Shown one piece after another: positions 43,735-52,099 of a DNA stretch of 64,000 nucleotides; position 1 is the stretch's first letter; each line of letters opens with the position of its first letter. Source of the stretch: Zhongshania sp. R06B22 (lineage in GTDB: Bacteria > Pseudomonadota > Gammaproteobacteria > Pseudomonadales > Spongiibacteraceae); the NCBI RefSeq assembly GCF_040892595.1, contig NZ_JBFRYB010000001.1, forward strand, positions 1,054,001 to 1,118,000. The letters are read 5' to 3'. Under the pieces are notes generated by a model. The model was given only the letters and a program-made list of their open reading frames with translations. It was not told where the DNA came from and did not search any database. Position numbers and translations under genes: made by a program.

Positions 43735-46671
43735 ATGACTTTTTTTGAACCGCAGAATTCCACGCGCAGCATTAAGACGCTGTCGCTCGCCATAGGTATC
43801 GTGACGCTTGCGGCCTGCGGTGGTAGCAATAATAACTCGTCGGGATTCTCCGGTACTGAGCCGAATTCTAGGCAGTTTACTATCACTGAAAGTTTAGCAG
43901 CTGTGTCATTTGCTGGCGGTTCAACGCTAGATCTCACTGAGAACTTTGGCAGCGGCGCATTTCGCCCCATCGGCGAATCGAATAATGTGTTTTACACCAT
44001 TAGCGATCGCGGCCCGACCATTGACTGTGCTGATAGCCAGGCAGCCATTGGGGTGAGTAATTTCTGCGGCGCCAATAGCGGTTCGATTTTTGCGATTCCG
44101 ACTTATACCCCTAAGATTGTTAAGTGGCAGCTAAGTGGTGTCGGTACGCAATTGAAACTGGAGCAAACTGAAGTCATCACCTTAAAGGGTGATAGCAACG
44201 GGCAGGCTCTAAACGGCTTGCCAAATACGTTTAGTAATTCAAGTAATGAGAAAGCCTTTGGACCTGACGGCGCAGAGTTAGCGGCATCGGCAAATGGTAT
44301 TGATCCAGAGGCCCTGGTCAAACTCGACAATGGAAAATATTGGATTGCCGAGGAAAATGGCCCAAGTCTGCTGCTTGCCGATGAAGATGGTCGAGTTCTG
44401 CAGCGACAAGTTCCGGCGGGAGAGGCCAATGACCTCGGCGGTGCAAATTACGTGGTTAGTGACAGTATTTTACCGGGTATTTTTTCCCGTCGTAAAACGG
44501 GTCGCGGAATCGAAGCCTTGGCGGTGACTCCAGATAATTTGTATTTGTATTTTATTATGCAGAGTCCGCTGGCGAATCCTGACAATGCGAGCGCCGACAG
44601 TTCTCGTATAGTGCGTATTGGTAAAATTGAGCTTAATAGCGATGGCACACCGAACGCGATGGTCGGCGAATATTTGTACCGTCTTGACCCGGCGTCGAAT
44701 TTTGGAATCAAATCGACTAGCACTGGCGATCTAGATGGCAACGGCGATTTTCTCGATCAGAGTGTGGTTACTATTAATGAAGCCATTGCACTCGCTGAAG
44801 ATTACCTAGTCGTCGTAGAGCAAGCGAAAACCATCAGCAAGTACTTCCGAATTAACCTTGCCAATGCCGATAATATTCTCGGTACTAACTTCGATTCTGT
44901 CGGTACTGTGCCGAGCTTGGAGCAACAGGAAAGCCCGGCTGACATCAAGTTTGCCACCAAGCAATTGGGCTTCGATTCACTTACTATGCCGCTGCCTAGC
45001 ACTATCGATCCATTAGCTGAAAATATTGAAGCGATGGCCTTGCTGGATACTAACTTCGCAGTGCTGCTCAATGATAATCAGTACGGTATTTATGGTGATG
45101 CGAGTATTGCTGCCGTTGTGCCTATCGGCGCGTTTGTGGTGCAAACTGCAGCGCCAGTAGCACCGTCGCTAGATTATGCGGATTCCGCGTCTTATGCGCG
45201 TGACGATGTCATCAGTGGTGCCAATGCAGCCACCTCAGTGGCTACGGATAGCACTAACGGTCAGATGTTTGTGGTGAATAATCAGGCCAACGTCGTAGAT
45301 GTTTGGGATATTTCGACCCCGCTTATACCGCCCACTAGCAGTAGCCAGCTAAACCTGGCGGACGCAGCGAATGATGCCGGCATTAGTATTGGCGCACCTA
45401 AATGGGTGGCGGTTGGCAATAATTATGTGGCGGTGGCGATTGATAATGCTAATCCCCAAGCCAATGGTATTGTTGCGCTATACGCCCTTGAAGACCTGAG
45501 CTTGGTCAGCACCTACAGCGTCGGTGCGGCCCCTAAAATGCTAGTGTTTGGGCTTTTGTCTAACCGCATTTTGGTAGCCAATGAGGGTATTCCCAGTGAT
45601 GATTACAGCGTTGACCCGGTAGGTTCTGTCACCGTTATAGATATTGCAGATGGTGTTGACGTGCCAACGATCACCACCATCGGTTTTGAAGATTTTAATG
45701 TCGGCGGCAGTGAAACATTAGATGCTGGAGTGCGGATTTTTGGGGCCAATAACCCCTCGGTTGCCCAAGATTTAGAGCCGGAACATATTGCGGTCTCACT
45801 AGACAACAGAAAGCTGTTTGTGACATTGCAAGAAAATAATGCGGTGGCGGTTATCGATTTAGCTAGTCTGAGTATCGACCGCATTGTTGCCCTTGGAAGC
45901 AAAAACTTTGGCGTTGCCGGCAATGAGCTAGATGTAAATGATAATGGCAATATCGACATTCGCACATGGGATGGCGTTTATGGCTTGTATCAGCCAGATG
46001 GTATTTCCGCTTACCGCTTTGGTAATAAGAATTATTTTGTGACTGCGAATGAAGGTAAGGTAAGAGCGAACGCCGCGTATACTGAAGCGGTACGAGCGCA
46101 GGAGCTGGATGGCGTTGGCGGTAACCCCAGTATTGATACTGCGAATCCAAGCTTTTTGGCGGCGCAAGATAGCGATCAGTTAGGGCGCTTGTTTGCTAGC
46201 ACTAAAGCGGGCGATACCGATGACGATGGTGACATTGATCAGATTTCCGCCTTCGGTGCACGTTCATTCTCGATATGGAATGAAGACGGAGAATTGATGT
46301 ATGACTCTGGATCCGATCTAGCCAAAGTTACCCAAGCTATCGCGGCTAGTGGTTTTAATGACGGCGATCAGGGCAGCGATGAAAGTGGCGCTAAGCCCAA
46401 GGGTCTGGCCTTGCTGTCTAGCCTAAGCCGTATATACGCTTTTGTAAGTCTTGAGCGTACTGGCGGCATTGCGGTTTACGATATTACCTCGCCGCTGGGC
46501 GTGCAATTTGTTCAGTACGTCAATAAACGCGAGGGAGTGGCGGATGTTGGTGAGTACGGCGCAGATGGTATTACTGCCTTCTTCTTGGATGGCAGCGCCT
46601 ATCTAGCGATCGCGAATGCGGAGACCGGGAATGTTCGAGTTATTCAGATTGACCCGGGCCTAACGCAGTAA
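43735..46671 (+). CDS. Large lipoprotein: phytase-esterase-like propeller plus choice-of-anchor I domain
   Basis: ATG 43735 is chosen over TTG 43714 because it leads straight into a lipoprotein signal (lipobox TLAAC); about 978 residues. The first half (about residues 55-470) resembles the 'esterase-like activity of phytase' family: FYTISDRGPTIDC, FGPDGAELAASANGIDPEAL, IAEENGPSLLLADEDG, GRGIEALAVTPDNLYL. The second half (about 490-975) resembles the choice-of-anchor I propeller (MFVVNNQANVVDVWDIS, GVLY...QPDGISAYRF, DTDDDGDIDQISAFGARSFSIW, IAVYDITSPLGVQF). It would be an outer-membrane-anchored surface or periplasmic protein. Two domains normally found apart are joined. Substrate unknown; phosphate ester use is only a family-name hint. 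Confidence 0.82.
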   Translation: MTFFEPQNSTRSIKTLSLAIGIVTLAACGGSNNNSSGFSGTEPNSRQFTITESLAAVSFAGGSTLDLTENFGSGAFRPIGESNNVFYTISDRGPTIDCADSQAAIGVSNFCGANSGSIFAIPTYTPKIVKWQLSGVGTQLKLEQTEVITLKGDSNGQALNGLPNTFSNSSNEKAFGPDGAELAASANGIDPEALVKLDNGKYWIAEENGPSLLLADEDGRVLQRQVPAGEANDLGGANYVVSDSILPGIFSRRKTGRGIEALAVTPDNLYLYFIMQSPLANPDNASADSSRIVRIGKIELNSDGTPNAMVGEYLYRLDPASNFGIKSTSTGDLDGNGDFLDQSVVTINEAIALAEDYLVVVEQAKTISKYFRINLANADNILGTNFDSVGTVPSLEQQESPADIKFATKQLGFDSLTMPLPSTIDPLAENIEAMALLDTNFAVLLNDNQYGIYGDASIAAVVPIGAFVVQTAAPVAPSLDYADSASYARDDVISGANAATSVATDSTNGQMFVVNNQANVVDVWDISTPLIPPTSSSQLNLADAANDAGISIGAPKWVAVGNNYVAVAIDNANPQANGIVALYALEDLSLVSTYSVGAAPKMLVFGLLSNRILVANEGIPSDDYSVDPVGSVTVIDIADGVDVPTITTIGFEDFNVGGSETLDAGVRIFGANNPSVAQDLEPEHIAVSLDNRKLFVTLQENNAVAVIDLASLSIDRIVALGSKNFGVAGNELDVNDNGNIDIRTWDGVYGLYQPDGISAYRFGNKNYFVTANEGKVRANAAYTEAVRAQELDGVGGNPSIDTANPSFLAAQDSDQLGRLFASTKAGDTDDDGDIDQISAFGARSFSIWNEDGELMYDSGSDLAKVTQAIAASGFNDGDQGSDESGAKPKGLALLSSLSRIYAFVSLERTGGIAVYDITSPLGVQFVQYVNKREGVADVGEYGADGITAFFLDGSAYLAIANAETGNVRVIQIDPGLTQ

Positions 46672-46692
46672 GTTTATAGGTTTATGATATAG

Positions 46693-46724
46693 AAACCGCG
46701 CTGTTTTGCAGTGCGGTTTTTTTT
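46693..46724 (+). terminator. Rho-independent terminator after the large lipoprotein gene
   Basis: Stem AAACCGC/GCGGTTT with further CTG/CAG pairing inside and a TTTTG loop; followed by a run of T residues. It lies between convergent genes and may also serve the minus strand, where its A-rich flank gives a short T-run. Confidence 0.88.
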
Positions 46725-46751
46725 GGTCTGAAGCATTCTATTTGCAGTGCT

Positions 46752-47294
46752 TTATGACTTTACGGGACGCTTTTGTAGCTTGCGTTGCAGGGTACGGCGG
46801 TGCATACCTAGTTGACGGGCGGTTTCAGAAATATTGCCGGCGTTCTCTGTTAGTACCCGCTGGATATGTTCCCACTCTATGCGATCCAGGGAAGGGGGGC
46901 TAAGGGTGTCGACCGGTGCATCGCTATTTAGTACATTGCCATCAAAAGCCGAGAGAATTTCCCTCGTTCCTGCGGGTTTTTGTAAATAATTTTCGGCACC
47001 CATTTTAATGGCATCTACCGTGGTGGCAATGCTGGAATAGCCGGTGAGAACAATCATGCGCAGTTGGGGGAAGCGCTGGCGCAACACCGGAATAAGACTA
47101 AGCCCTGAGCGTGTTTCCAGCTTTAAATCGATCACGGCCTTATCGGGCTTGAACTCGTCGCAGCGCAACAGTGCTTCATCTACGCTATGGGCGACAGCAA
47201 CCACGTATCCCCGGCGCTCCAGTGAGCGGCTTAGAGTGGTGCCAAAGGTGACATCATCGTCAACTAATAAAAACTTTTCTCCACTGTGGCTCAT
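46752..47294 (-). CDS. RegA/PrrA/ActR-type redox response regulator
   Basis: A 180-residue protein. The receiver domain (about residues 8-125) has the acidic pair DDD near 12-14, the phospho-acceptor D56 (AVIDLKLE) and LTGYSSIAT with the conserved Thr. A short Pro-rich linker leads to a FIS-type helix-turn-helix with EWEHIQRVLTENAGNISETARQLGMHRRTLQRKL, which is the RegA/PrrA/RoxR hallmark. It overlaps the sensor gene by four bases. The pair is known elsewhere to control respiratory and redox genes. Confidence 0.94.
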   Translation of the reverse strand: MSHSGEKFLLVDDDVTFGTTLSRSLERRGYVVAVAHSVDEALLRCDEFKPDKAVIDLKLETRSGLSLIPVLRQRFPQLRMIVLTGYSSIATTVDAIKMGAENYLQKPAGTREILSAFDGNVLNSDAPVDTLSPPSLDRIEWEHIQRVLTENAGNISETARQLGMHRRTLQRKLQKRPVKS

Positions 47295-48565
47295 ACCTGC
47301 CTCTGTACTTTATTTAGCGGCAGCCGCAGCTCTACATGGCTGCCGCCGCCCTCGCGTTGCCGCCAGCTTAAGGTGCCGCCGTAGCGATTCGCGGTAGCGT
47401 TGCTGAGAAACAAACCTAAACCCCGCCCCTTACCTTTAGTGCTGACAAAAGCTTTGGTCAGCATGGCCGCTTGCTCTGGGTTAATACCGGGACCACGATC
47501 CTTAATAGCAAATATCAGCTCACTATTCGTGTGGTGTAGTTTCATGTGTATCTTATGAGGGCTGACATCGGCGGCATTGTTTAATAAATTGAGGATAGCT
47601 TGGGCAACGGTGCCGTCGAGATTCAGCTCGATGGCGGCGGTGTCATCGTCGATTGTGCTAAGGAGTTCGCAGTCTGGGCGTAAGATTTGCCAGTGCGCTA
47701 TTAATTCCGCCACGTATTGTCCCGCGTTGACGGTGATAAATTCACCTTCGCTAAGGTCGCGAGCGGTGATGACCAATTTATTTAGAATGTGCTTGCACTG
47801 ATCAATTTGTTGCTCAAGTAAATGAATGTCTCCGCCACTTTCTGGATCTTGCTGGTCGGCCAAATCTTGAAGTATCACTTTCATGGTTGAAAGTGGTGTG
47901 GCAAGTTCGTGGGCGGTCCCTGCAGCGAGGGTGGCAACCGCGAGCAATTGCTCATCCTGAAGTCGGTGTTCGCGGCTAAGTGCTAACTCGTTCTCGCGTT
48001 GGCGCAGCCGATGAGCCATTTTAAATACGAAATAGCTAATAAGGAGGGCGCTGACCAGAAAGCTCGCCCACATTCCCAATATGTGTGTGTTTGGCGCCAT
48101 GCCGTGCTGGTGATGAAGTGGTGATACTGCCTCCAGGGGAATGAAGAAAAATAACAGTAAGCTATAGGACAAGGATGCCAGCGCGCTCAAGGTCCACGCG
48201 TAGGCCCATGGCAGTGTTGCTGCAGAAATACACAGGGGCACCAGCAAGTAAGAAATGAAGGGGTTGTTGGCGCCGCCAGAAAAATATAGCACGGCACTAA
48301 AACCAATAATGTCGACACACAGGTGGACGAATAACTCGATATCAGTCACCGGCCAACTGCGAAAACTACGCCACCAACTGAATAGTGCGAATACCGAAAT
48401 GGCGCCGAGTAGCAGCTTGAGCATCACATAAGGGAGTAGCCAACCTAGCTGGGATTCAGCGTAGAGTACCGCGCCGAACTGCCCCGCAATCACGAGACTT
48501 CTAATAATGCAGAGGCCGCGCAGATTAGCGGTGTTCGGGTTTAGGTCGGTTTTTCGTAATGCCAT
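47291..48565 (-). CDS. RegB/PrrB/RoxS-type redox sensor histidine kinase
   Basis: The frame opens at TTG 48577; ATG 48565 is preferred (424 residues), though neither start has a good ribosome site. Six transmembrane helices (residues 15-185) carry the quinone-sensing heptad GGANNPF (97-103). The H-box ATLAAGTAHELATPLS has phospho-acceptor H219, and C257 in QIDQCKHIL matches the redox-active Cys of RegB. The ATPase domain (LNLLNNAADVS, IKDRGPGINPEQ, GKGRGLGLFLS) is intact. It senses the redox state of the membrane quinone pool and phosphorylates the adjacent regulator. Divergent from the outer-membrane protein gene. Confidence 0.94.
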   Translation of the reverse strand: MALRKTDLNPNTANLRGLCIIRSLVIAGQFGAVLYAESQLGWLLPYVMLKLLLGAISVFALFSWWRSFRSWPVTDIELFVHLCVDIIGFSAVLYFSGGANNPFISYLLVPLCISAATLPWAYAWTLSALASLSYSLLLFFFIPLEAVSPLHHQHGMAPNTHILGMWASFLVSALLISYFVFKMAHRLRQRENELALSREHRLQDEQLLAVATLAAGTAHELATPLSTMKVILQDLADQQDPESGGDIHLLEQQIDQCKHILNKLVITARDLSEGEFITVNAGQYVAELIAHWQILRPDCELLSTIDDDTAAIELNLDGTVAQAILNLLNNAADVSPHKIHMKLHHTNSELIFAIKDRGPGINPEQAAMLTKAFVSTKGKGRGLGLFLSNATANRYGGTLSWRQREGGGSHVELRLPLNKVQRQV

Positions 48566-48726
48566 GTCGGGTCGCAAATATATTCAGTGTGTTATCAAAT
48601 TCCAAGTATACGCGTGTATTGTGAGCAGCGCCGGAACCTTGATGCGACACTTTGTCGCATCCTCCCAGCGGCACCTGCTTGTTACACTTGCCGTCCTTAA
48701 TATCATTGACCAAAAAGGCACGCTGT

Positions 48727-49758
48727 ATGCGTAAGACTCTCATTGTGATGACATTTCTTGCCTCGCCATCATTGTTGGCTCACGAATCTACTACTAGTGC
48801 GTCATTGGCGTCTGGAGCAATATCGCACGCGCCGCTCGGCGTGATGGGAGATCATACCCACAAGACCGGTGAGTGGATGTTTTCTTACCGCTATATGCGC
48901 ATGGAGATGGATGGCAATCTTGACGGTAGCCAAACACGTTCTGCCAGCCAGATTACTGGCACCATGATGAATCCGGGGCCTTACATGGTGGCGCCGCGCA
49001 AAATGACCATGGATATGCATATGTTTGGGGCGATGTATGCACCAAATGACAAGGTCACTATGATGGTGATGCTGCCTTTACTCAAAAATGAAATGGACCA
49101 TGTGACCCGGATGGGGGCGATGTTTACGACCGAGTCAGAGGGCGTGGGCGACGCAAAAGTCAGCGCTCTGGTCAATGTCTATCATTCGCTTGACCGGCGT
49201 CATCGCGTGCACCTCAACCTTGGCCTAAGCTTGCCCACCGGCTCAATTGATGAGCGCGACGACACCCCTGCCATGAGCAATGCCTTATTGCCTTACCCTA
49301 TGCAGTTGGGCTCGGGCACCTATGACTTGTTACCGGGAATAACTTATCAAGCCTATTCGAGCCAGTATAATTGGGGCGCACAGTTAATGGTGACTCATCG
49401 TCTTTCGGAAAATGATAATGATTACACGCTGGGTGACAGATACGAGCTTAATACATGGTTGGCGCGCAGCTGGTCGCCGTCGCTAAGCAGTTCGCTGCGC
49501 CTTAAGCACAGCAGCTGGGACAATATCGAAGGCCGCAACCCTGAATTAAATCCCATGATGGTGCCTACCGCCGATCCTAGCGCACAAGGTGGTGAGCGCA
49601 GTGATATAGCCATTGGTGCAAATTACTTGTTCACCGCTGGTAGCTTGAAGGGCCAGCGCTTGGCGCTGGAATACAGTGTGCCGTTTTATCAGGAATTGGA
49701 TGGCCCGCAAATGGACGTTCAGTCGACACTAAATATTGGCTGGCAATACGCATTTTAA
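48727..49758 (+). CDS. Met-rich outer-membrane beta-barrel protein
   Basis: ATG 48727 is chosen as the start of a signal peptide (MRKTLIVMTFLASPSLLAHE); the open frame extends further upstream without a signal. 343 residues. The mature part is a beta-barrel with short strands and ends in IGWQYAF (C-terminal Phe). It is unusually rich in Met and His near the middle of the N-terminal third: MRMEMDGN, MTMDMHMFGAM, MVMLPLLKNEMDHVTRMGAMF, which suggests copper or other soft-metal binding. The family resembles the general 'transporter' OMP group found near copper genes. A PepSY gene follows 98 bases later. Confidence 0.77.
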   Translation: MRKTLIVMTFLASPSLLAHESTTSASLASGAISHAPLGVMGDHTHKTGEWMFSYRYMRMEMDGNLDGSQTRSASQITGTMMNPGPYMVAPRKMTMDMHMFGAMYAPNDKVTMMVMLPLLKNEMDHVTRMGAMFTTESEGVGDAKVSALVNVYHSLDRRHRVHLNLGLSLPTGSIDERDDTPAMSNALLPYPMQLGSGTYDLLPGITYQAYSSQYNWGAQLMVTHRLSENDNDYTLGDRYELNTWLARSWSPSLSSSLRLKHSSWDNIEGRNPELNPMMVPTADPSAQGGERSDIAIGANYLFTAGSLKGQRLALEYSVPFYQELDGPQMDVQSTLNIGWQYAF

Positions 49759-49856
49759 ACCAGTTTTCGCGGTAAATTTGTTGCGAGGTATGGGTGCAAC
49801 TAGGCGAGTAAACAGCGATAATTCAAGGCTATTTTCATTGCTGAGGGTATCGCCTG

Positions 49857-50396
49857 ATGTCGCGCAAACTATTTGTATCTATTCATCTGTACCTAGCAGC
49901 TTTTTTCTCACCTATCGTTATTATTATGGCGGTGTCAGGTGGATTGTATCTACTTGATTATAAGGGCGAGACAAGCCGTACGGTGCTTGGGCAAATTACT
50001 GGCGCGCGCCTTGATGCTGACAGTGAGACACTCGAAGCCGATGTGGCTGCCTTATTAGCTTCCCTAAATATCGAAACCCGGGTTGAAGAGGTGCGCGCGC
50101 GCGGTGACAGCTTTAATACCCGTCCTTCAAGTCGAGTAAATTATACCTTGAGACAAACAGATACTGGTGTCGAGGTTGAAGAGCTTAATCCTAATTTGCA
50201 GGCCATTATGATGGAGCTCCATAAAGGCCATGGCCCTGCAATCTATGTGGTGCTACAGAGAATATTTGCGCTGGGCTTGGTGTTGATTATGCTGAGTGGT
50301 TTGTACTTGGGGTGGATGTCCCCCATGTATAGAGGCAAAACTCTGTTACTCAGCGGACTTGGCGTGTTGGTATTTTTCTCCTTAGTGTTGATTTAG
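49857..50396 (+). CDS. PepSY-domain membrane protein
   Basis: A 179-residue protein. One N-terminal helix (about residues 9-33; LYLAAFFSPIVIIMAVSGGLYLLD), a PepSY-like periplasmic part (residues 35-118) and two more C-terminal helices (125-150, 155-178). This is the small PepSY-TM type found with metal or haem uptake and redox genes. It follows the Met-rich outer-membrane protein and is probably co-transcribed. No catalytic residues. A terminator-like hairpin follows 60 bases after the stop. Confidence 0.82.
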   Translation: MSRKLFVSIHLYLAAFFSPIVIIMAVSGGLYLLDYKGETSRTVLGQITGARLDADSETLEADVAALLASLNIETRVEEVRARGDSFNTRPSSRVNYTLRQTDTGVEVEELNPNLQAIMMELHKGHGPAIYVVLQRIFALGLVLIMLSGLYLGWMSPMYRGKTLLLSGLGVLVFFSLVLI

Positions 50397-50455
50397 TTGC
50401 TAAGCAATACCGGTCTAGATTCACTAATGACCTGCGCAGCCCCAGTGCAGGCTCC

Positions 50456-50487
50456 ATAAGCTTAGGGCGCGCCAGGGGCTTATTTTT
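50456..50487 (+). terminator. Likely terminator after the PepSY gene
   Basis: Stem ATAAGC/GCTTAT around a GC-rich inner palindrome (GGCGCGCC), followed by five T residues, 60 bases after the stop codon. Confidence 0.6.
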
Positions 50488-50644
50488 CACCTTCATGCTT
50501 TCTCTAGTTTGAGGGTGAACACAAATAATGCCGCCTGTCGTCCCGCAGCCCTCTTTCAATATGTTTCTTATTTTAATGCCTCGGTATTTTAATCTGCTAG
50601 GCTATCTATAGACCGCTGGATCCGTCTAAGCATAGATCCGGCAG

Positions 50645-50670
50645 GGATATTTTTAAACGTTTAAATATCC
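50645..50670. promoter_or_regulatory. Palindromic AT-rich element upstream of the TIGR01777 gene
   Basis: The inner TTTAAACGTTTAAA is a perfect 14-base palindrome, flanked by GGATAT and ATATCC arms offset by two bases. It lies about 160-185 bases upstream of the epimerase start in the 432-base gap 50397-50828. The gap also holds GGATCC...GGATCT-like repeats (50617-50640) but no clear promoter. Could be an operator. Confidence 0.4.
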
Positions 50671-50828
50671 AATTACCGCCTATCTACGTACTGGAACGAG
50701 CGAAGTCTTCAGCGATTGTGGCAGTCAGTAGTCTGCACACAATAAAGAGGTATATATCGCGTTTCTAGAAACATTGAGTGCAGCTAAGTCAGATAGCGGT
50801 GGCTATACGCTCACACGGGAGGAGTGTG

Positions 50829-51719
50829 ATGAAGGTATTAATAACAGGCGGAACAGGCTTGATCGGATCCGCATTGATAAGCAGTGCAGTGGGTTTTGAA
50901 TTTACGGTGCTTACTCGGTCTATTGCTAAGGCAAAATCGATTCTGCCTGCGTCGGTGAAATATATAGACTCCCTCGCTAAGCTTCACAATTTAGATGGAT
51001 TTGACGCTGTTATTAACCTCGCCGGTGAGCCCATCATTGGTAAGCGCTGGAGTGAGCAGCAAAAAGACCAGATCTGCCAAAGTCGCTGGCAGACTACTGA
51101 GGAGTTGGTTCAACTATTTGCTCACAGCAAGATGCCGCCCAAGGTCTTTATCAGTGGTTCCGCCATTGGAGTGTATGGAGACCGGGGGGATGAGTCCTTA
51201 ACGGAAGTGTCTTCTATTGCAGAACGAGATTTCTCTACTATGCTATGCCAGCGCTGGGAGACTATCGCCAAGCAGGCAGAGCCTTATACTCGGGTGGTTT
51301 TACTTAGAACCGGTATTGTCTTATCGGCGCAGGGGGGAGCATTGGCAAAGATGCTGCTGCCTTTTAAGTGTGGTTTGGGTGGACGTATTAGTACTGGGCA
51401 GCAATATATGGCGTGGATTCATTATCGCGATCACATCAACGCTATCCACTTTCTGCTAAACGAAACTAATATTTCCGGGCCGGTAAACCTGGTTGCGCCG
51501 AATGCTGAAAAGAACATGGTTTTCACTCAAGTACTCGCCAAGACTTTACATCGTATGGCGATTTTCCCCATGCCTAAAATAGTCTTACGCGTGTTGTTGG
51601 GGGAGGCCTCAAGTCTGCTTCTGGATAGTCAAAAAGTATTACCGCAGACCTTGTTGAACCGAGGCTTTGTTTTTAAATTTAATAAGTTAAAACCAGCGTT
51701 GCTGGATTTAGTGGGCTAG
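50829..51719 (+). CDS. TIGR01777-family NAD-dependent epimerase-like protein (YfcH type)
   Basis: The frame extends upstream to 50778, but ATG 50829, with GGGAGG just upstream, opens with the dinucleotide-binding MKVLITGGTGLIGSALI and is chosen; 296 residues. Other family features are NLAGEPIIGKRWSEQQK, FISGSAIGVYGDRGDE and GGRISTGQQYMAWIHYRDHINAI. This SDR-like family (YfcH, epimerase SDR39U1) has no established substrate. It stands alone on the plus strand before the small Cys protein. Confidence 0.9.
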   Translation: MKVLITGGTGLIGSALISSAVGFEFTVLTRSIAKAKSILPASVKYIDSLAKLHNLDGFDAVINLAGEPIIGKRWSEQQKDQICQSRWQTTEELVQLFAHSKMPPKVFISGSAIGVYGDRGDESLTEVSSIAERDFSTMLCQRWETIAKQAEPYTRVVLLRTGIVLSAQGGALAKMLLPFKCGLGGRISTGQQYMAWIHYRDHINAIHFLLNETNISGPVNLVAPNAEKNMVFTQVLAKTLHRMAIFPMPKIVLRVLLGEASSLLLDSQKVLPQTLLNRGFVFKFNKLKPALLDLVG

Positions 51720-51850
51720 AGCGATATGGAGCTGGCGCAAGAAGGCCGGAATTAAGCTCAATAATAGAACGTTTTTTTCTGAGCACATTACTAATTTTGG
51801 AAAATAAAGCCGATGAATGTTGAATTATGTTCCGATATAAGGGGAGAGTT

Positions 51851-52021
51851 ATGAATGATAAATCGGCTCGACTGCCATGTAGGGGTTGTATGAGTAGCTG
51901 CATAAATTATGAAATTTGCGATGGCCGCCTATGGCGGATGGGCCTAGGAAATAATGTTTCCAATAAAACTGCTACGGATAAATCAGGGGATGCCGAAAAA
52001 GGGAAAAAGGCGGCACAGTAA
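51851..52021 (+). CDS. Small Cys-rich protein of 56 residues
   Basis: ATG 51851 has a strong GGGGAGAG site upstream; the frame opens further at 51827 without one. The N-terminal half has four Cys: PCRGCMSSCINYEICDGRLWR; the Cys pattern C-x2-C-x3-C-x5-C would fit a small metal or iron-sulfur site. The C-terminal half is Lys/Gly/Asp-rich and disordered. No family recognised. The gene lies 131 bases after the epimerase gene and is convergent with the flavoprotein gene. No signal peptide, so cytoplasmic. Confidence 0.55.
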   Translation: MNDKSARLPCRGCMSSCINYEICDGRLWRMGLGNNVSNKTATDKSGDAEKGKKAAQ

Positions 52022-52099
52022 ACAGTGCCTCATCCACCGACGCCCATGATCGCGCAGGTTTAAGTGATTGATACAAGATGTTGGCTAATATCTTCGCTA

